Of a stretch of DNA of 8,934 bases, positions 6,829-8,934 are shown piece after piece. Made by a program: the position numbers and the translations under genes. The DNA lies in NCBI GenBank assembly GCA_020051025.1, contig JAGVJS010000239.1, forward strand, positions 1 to 8,934, written 5' to 3'. This DNA comes from Sphingobium sp. Lineage in GTDB: Bacteria; Pseudomonadota; Alphaproteobacteria; Sphingomonadales; Sphingomonadaceae. The notes below the pieces were generated by a model. It was not told the DNA's origin, did not search any database, and saw only the letters and a program-made list of their open reading frames with translations. Each line of letters opens with the position of its first letter. Position 1 is the stretch's first letter.

Positions 6829-8127
6829 ATGAAGCGGTCGCTGTTGAACTTGATGCTGGCGGGTTCGCTCTTCGCCCTGCCTGCGGCGGCGGCAAGCGCT
6901 GCCCCCACCGCTGCCGACACGAAGCTGATGGCGACGATGAAGGCCCGCCCGGCGGTGAAGACTGCGCTGGCCGCGCTGGAACAGGAACATGGTCAGTGGG
7001 TCGAGAATATCATCGCCCTGACCCAGATTCCGGCCCCGCCTTTCAAGGAAGCCGTGCGGGCAAAGGCCTATGCCGACATGTTCCGCGCCGCTGGCCTTGG
7101 CGATGTGGAGATTGACGCGGAAGGCAATGTGCTGGGTGTGCTGCGTGGCACTGGCAAGCCGGGCGGCAAGCTGGTCGTCGTGTCCGCCCATCTGGACACG
7201 GTCTTTCCCGAAGGCACCGACGTCAAAGTGCGCCGCGAAGGCGACAAGCTCCACGCGCCGGGGATTGGCGACGATGTCGCCGGCCTTGCCACGCAACTCA
7301 GCCTGATCAAGGCGCTGGCCGTGGCGAAGATCCGCGCACCCATGGACATCCTGTTCGTCGGCGATGTCGGTGAGGAAGGGCTGGGCGACCTGCGCGGCGT
7401 CAAGCATCTGTTCCTTAAAGGCAAATATAAGGACCGCATCGCCAGTTTCTTTTCGATCGACGACGGATCGGTCGATGGTCTCACCAATGGCGGCGTCGGG
7501 TCGAAGCGCTACAAGCTGACCTTCAAGGGGCCGGGCGGCCACAGTTTCGGCGCCTTTGGCATCGTCAACCCGATGGCCGCGATGAGCCAGGCGATCGTCA
7601 ACATCTACAAGATCCCGGTGCCTGCATCGCCCAAGACGACCTTCAGCGCCAGTGTTGTGGGCGGTGGATCTTCGGTCAACGCGATCCCGCGTGAAAGCTG
7701 GCTGCAACTGGATATGCGGTCGGAAAGCGCGGCCGAACTGGCGAAGCTGGAACAGGCAGTGCTGGCGCAGGTCGATGCCGGCGTCGCGGCGGAAAATGCG
7801 GCGCGATCGACCAGAGACGGCGCGATCAGCGTGGACAAGCAACTGATCGGCGATCGCCCGGCCGGCAGCACCGATGCGGCCAGCCCGCTGGTGCAGCAGA
7901 CCATCGCCGCCTATGCGACCGAAGGCGTCACCGCACGGCTCAGCTTCTCCTCCACCGACGCCAATGTGCCGATGAACCTGGGTATTCCGGGCATCACCAT
8001 CTCGCGCGCGGCCACCGGCGGGCGCGGCCATTCGCTGGACGAGTGGATCGACATCAGCCCGCTTCCGTCCCTGAAGGTGAAGCGGATGAACCTGCTCGCG
8101 ATCCTCGCCGCGGCGGGCTATCGCTGA
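6829..8127 (+). CDS. Exported M20/M25/M40-family zinc metallopeptidase
   Basis: Probable two-metal amidohydrolase/peptidase of 432 residues, a usual M20 length. The family removes single amino acids or acyl groups from small peptides and N-acyl compounds. A signal peptide of about 24 residues (KRSLLNLMLAGSLFAL then an alanine-rich cleavage region) places it in the periplasm, unlike the many cytoplasmic M20 enzymes. Metal and catalytic motifs are complete: SAHLDTVFP (H121, D123), GIGDDVAG (D148/D149), VGEEGLGDLRG (E182 as base, E183 as ligand), FSIDDG, and C-terminal GGRGHSLDEW (H401). The lid/dimerisation domain, about 220-330, contains GPGGHSFGAFG. An upstream in-frame ATG at 6823 would add two residues, but ribosome-binding-site spacing favours 6829. 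It closes the operon with the hydrolase and receptor; exact substrate unknown. Confidence 0.95.
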   Translation: MKRSLLNLMLAGSLFALPAAAASAAPTAADTKLMATMKARPAVKTALAALEQEHGQWVENIIALTQIPAPPFKEAVRAKAYADMFRAAGLGDVEIDAEGNVLGVLRGTGKPGGKLVVVSAHLDTVFPEGTDVKVRREGDKLHAPGIGDDVAGLATQLSLIKALAVAKIRAPMDILFVGDVGEEGLGDLRGVKHLFLKGKYKDRIASFFSIDDGSVDGLTNGGVGSKRYKLTFKGPGGHSFGAFGIVNPMAAMSQAIVNIYKIPVPASPKTTFSASVVGGGSSVNAIPRESWLQLDMRSESAAELAKLEQAVLAQVDAGVAAENAARSTRDGAISVDKQLIGDRPAGSTDAASPLVQQTIAAYATEGVTARLSFSSTDANVPMNLGIPGITISRAATGGRGHSLDEWIDISPLPSLKVKRMNLLAILAAAGYR

Positions 8128-8136
8128 CCATATCCC

Positions 8137-8169
8137 TCCTATCGGGTGACGCTATGTGACCCGATAGGA
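8137..8169. terminator. Bidirectional stem-loop at the convergent gene ends
   Basis: The perfect 11-base arms TCCTATCGGGT (8137-8147) and ACCCGATAGGA (8159-8169) are separated by an 11-base loop. The stem sits 10 bases after the peptidase stop. It includes the stop codon of the minus-strand gene (8152-8154) in its loop, and its right arm is coding. Neither side has a clear T-run, so strength is uncertain. Confidence 0.55.
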
Positions 8170-8934
8170 CAGGTTCAGCCATGCGGCCAGCAACCGCAAT
8201 TCCACCTGGAGCGCGTCGCGTGTGTCCGGTGGCGCGTGCGCTTCCAGATGGAGCGATTGCACCAGCAAGAGCCCTGCCTTTCGATCCGCCTTGAGATCGA
8301 CGCGCGCGACGATGCGATCGCCCAGCAGGAATGGCAGGTCGTAATAGCCGTGTGTGCGTTTGTCCGCTGGCGTGTAGATGCCGATGCGATAATGGAAGTC
8401 GAACAGGCGCAGCGTCCGCGACCGCTCCCAGATCAACGGGTCGAAGGGCGACAGTAGGGTTTGAGCCTGGACCCGCCGGGGCGTAACCGCGTCGCGATGC
8501 AGATAGGCAAGCTGGGTCTGGCCTTCGATCCTGACCGGGATCAGCAAGCCCGCGTCGCGCAGATCATCGATAGCGGCGCGGGCATCGTCTGGTTGCAACC
8601 GGAAATAATCACGCAATTCCGCTGCGGTTGCGACACCCAGCGCGCGGGCGGATCGTTCGACCAGCGACCTTTGCGCATCGGACGGGGACGGCGTCGACTG
8701 ACCCAGAATAGCGGCAGGAATGACGCGTTCGGGCAGGTCGTAGACGCGCTCGAAACCCCCGCGTCGGGTGGCGGTCGTGACATGCCCTGCCCAGAACAGC
8801 CATTCCAATATACGCTTGGCCTCGCCCCATTCCCACCAGCCGCTGCGGCTGCGGCCGCCTTCGAAATCCGACGCGGCGAGCGGCCCTTCGGCGCGAATAC
8901 GGTCGAGCAGGGCCATGGCATCGGGCCGCCGATC
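8152..8934 (-). CDS. Winged-helix DNA glycosylase of the YcaQ/AlkZ family (N-terminus beyond window)
   Basis: This is the C-terminal 260 residues of a probable DNA-repair protein; family members excise alkylated bases and unhook DNA interstrand crosslinks. The frame is open to the window edge, and the six residues before the first internal ATG (DRRPDA at 8917-8934) read naturally into the following MALLDRIRAEGPL. The real start therefore lies outside and the ATG at 8916 is internal. Family marks are SGWWEWGEAKRILEWLF, the wing-like GGFERVYDLPERVIP, LLSPFDPLIWERSRT, and FDFHYRIGIYTPADKRTHGYYDLP. Full-length members are roughly 400 residues, so about a third is missing, including the region that would hold the catalytic QxQ or QxD motif, so activity cannot be judged. 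It converges on the peptidase gene (24 bases between stops) and is probably unrelated to the uptake operon. Confidence 0.88.
   Translation of the reverse strand, partial: DRRPDAMALLDRIRAEGPLAASDFEGGRSRSGWWEWGEAKRILEWLFWAGHVTTATRRGGFERVYDLPERVIPAAILGQSTPSPSDAQRSLVERSARALGVATAAELRDYFRLQPDDARAAIDDLRDAGLLIPVRIEGQTQLAYLHRDAVTPRRVQAQTLLSPFDPLIWERSRTLRLFDFHYRIGIYTPADKRTHGYYDLPFLLGDRIVARVDLKADRKAGLLLVQSLHLEAHAPPDTRDALQVELRLLAAWLNLSYRVT

Noticed and set aside
6769..8031. 420-codon minus-strand open frame opposite the M20 peptidase
   Set aside because: Antisense shadow rich in R, G, A, H and Q; the plus-strand peptidase has all metal ligands and a good ribosome binding site.
8461..8469. QAQ in the YcaQ/AlkZ-like protein, resembling the catalytic QxQ motif
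   Set aside because: In this family the catalytic motif is in the N-terminal part, which is outside the window; this QAQ is in the C-terminal half just before LLSPFDPL and is probably coincidental.

Overview
The window looks like chromosomal DNA from a sphingomonad-type alphaproteobacterium (Sphingobium/Sphingomonas or a close relative). This is inferred from the GC-rich codon usage and from a TonB-dependent receptor with the AIVVTGSRI start and cysteine-paired loops common in that group. No species can be named from this sequence alone.

Layout: (1) Positions 1-2084, minus strand: a two-component system, response regulator first, then a sensor histidine kinase that runs off the left edge. 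The sensor's periplasmic region and the regulator resemble the TctE/TctD family. (2) Positions 2085-2361: a divergent intergenic region with several inverted repeats. (3) Positions 2362-8127, plus strand: three genes for exported proteins in a likely operon. These are a serine beta-lactamase-fold hydrolase, a large TonB-dependent outer-membrane receptor and an M20-family metallopeptidase. A strong stem-loop separates the receptor from the peptidase. (4) Positions 8152-8934, minus strand and convergent: the C-terminal 260 residues of a winged-helix protein of the YcaQ/AlkZ DNA glycosylase family, whose start lies beyond the right edge. A perfect 11-bp inverted repeat at the convergence is the probable shared terminator and overlaps the end of this gene.

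Working model (inference): the receptor brings a small peptide-like or amide/ester compound across the outer membrane, and the two exported hydrolases process it in the periplasm. The divergently encoded two-component system may sense the compound or its product and control the operon. The substrate cannot be read from the sequence. No CRISPR array, tRNA, rRNA, insertion sequence or other mobile element was seen. All genes look intact apart from the two cut by the window edges.
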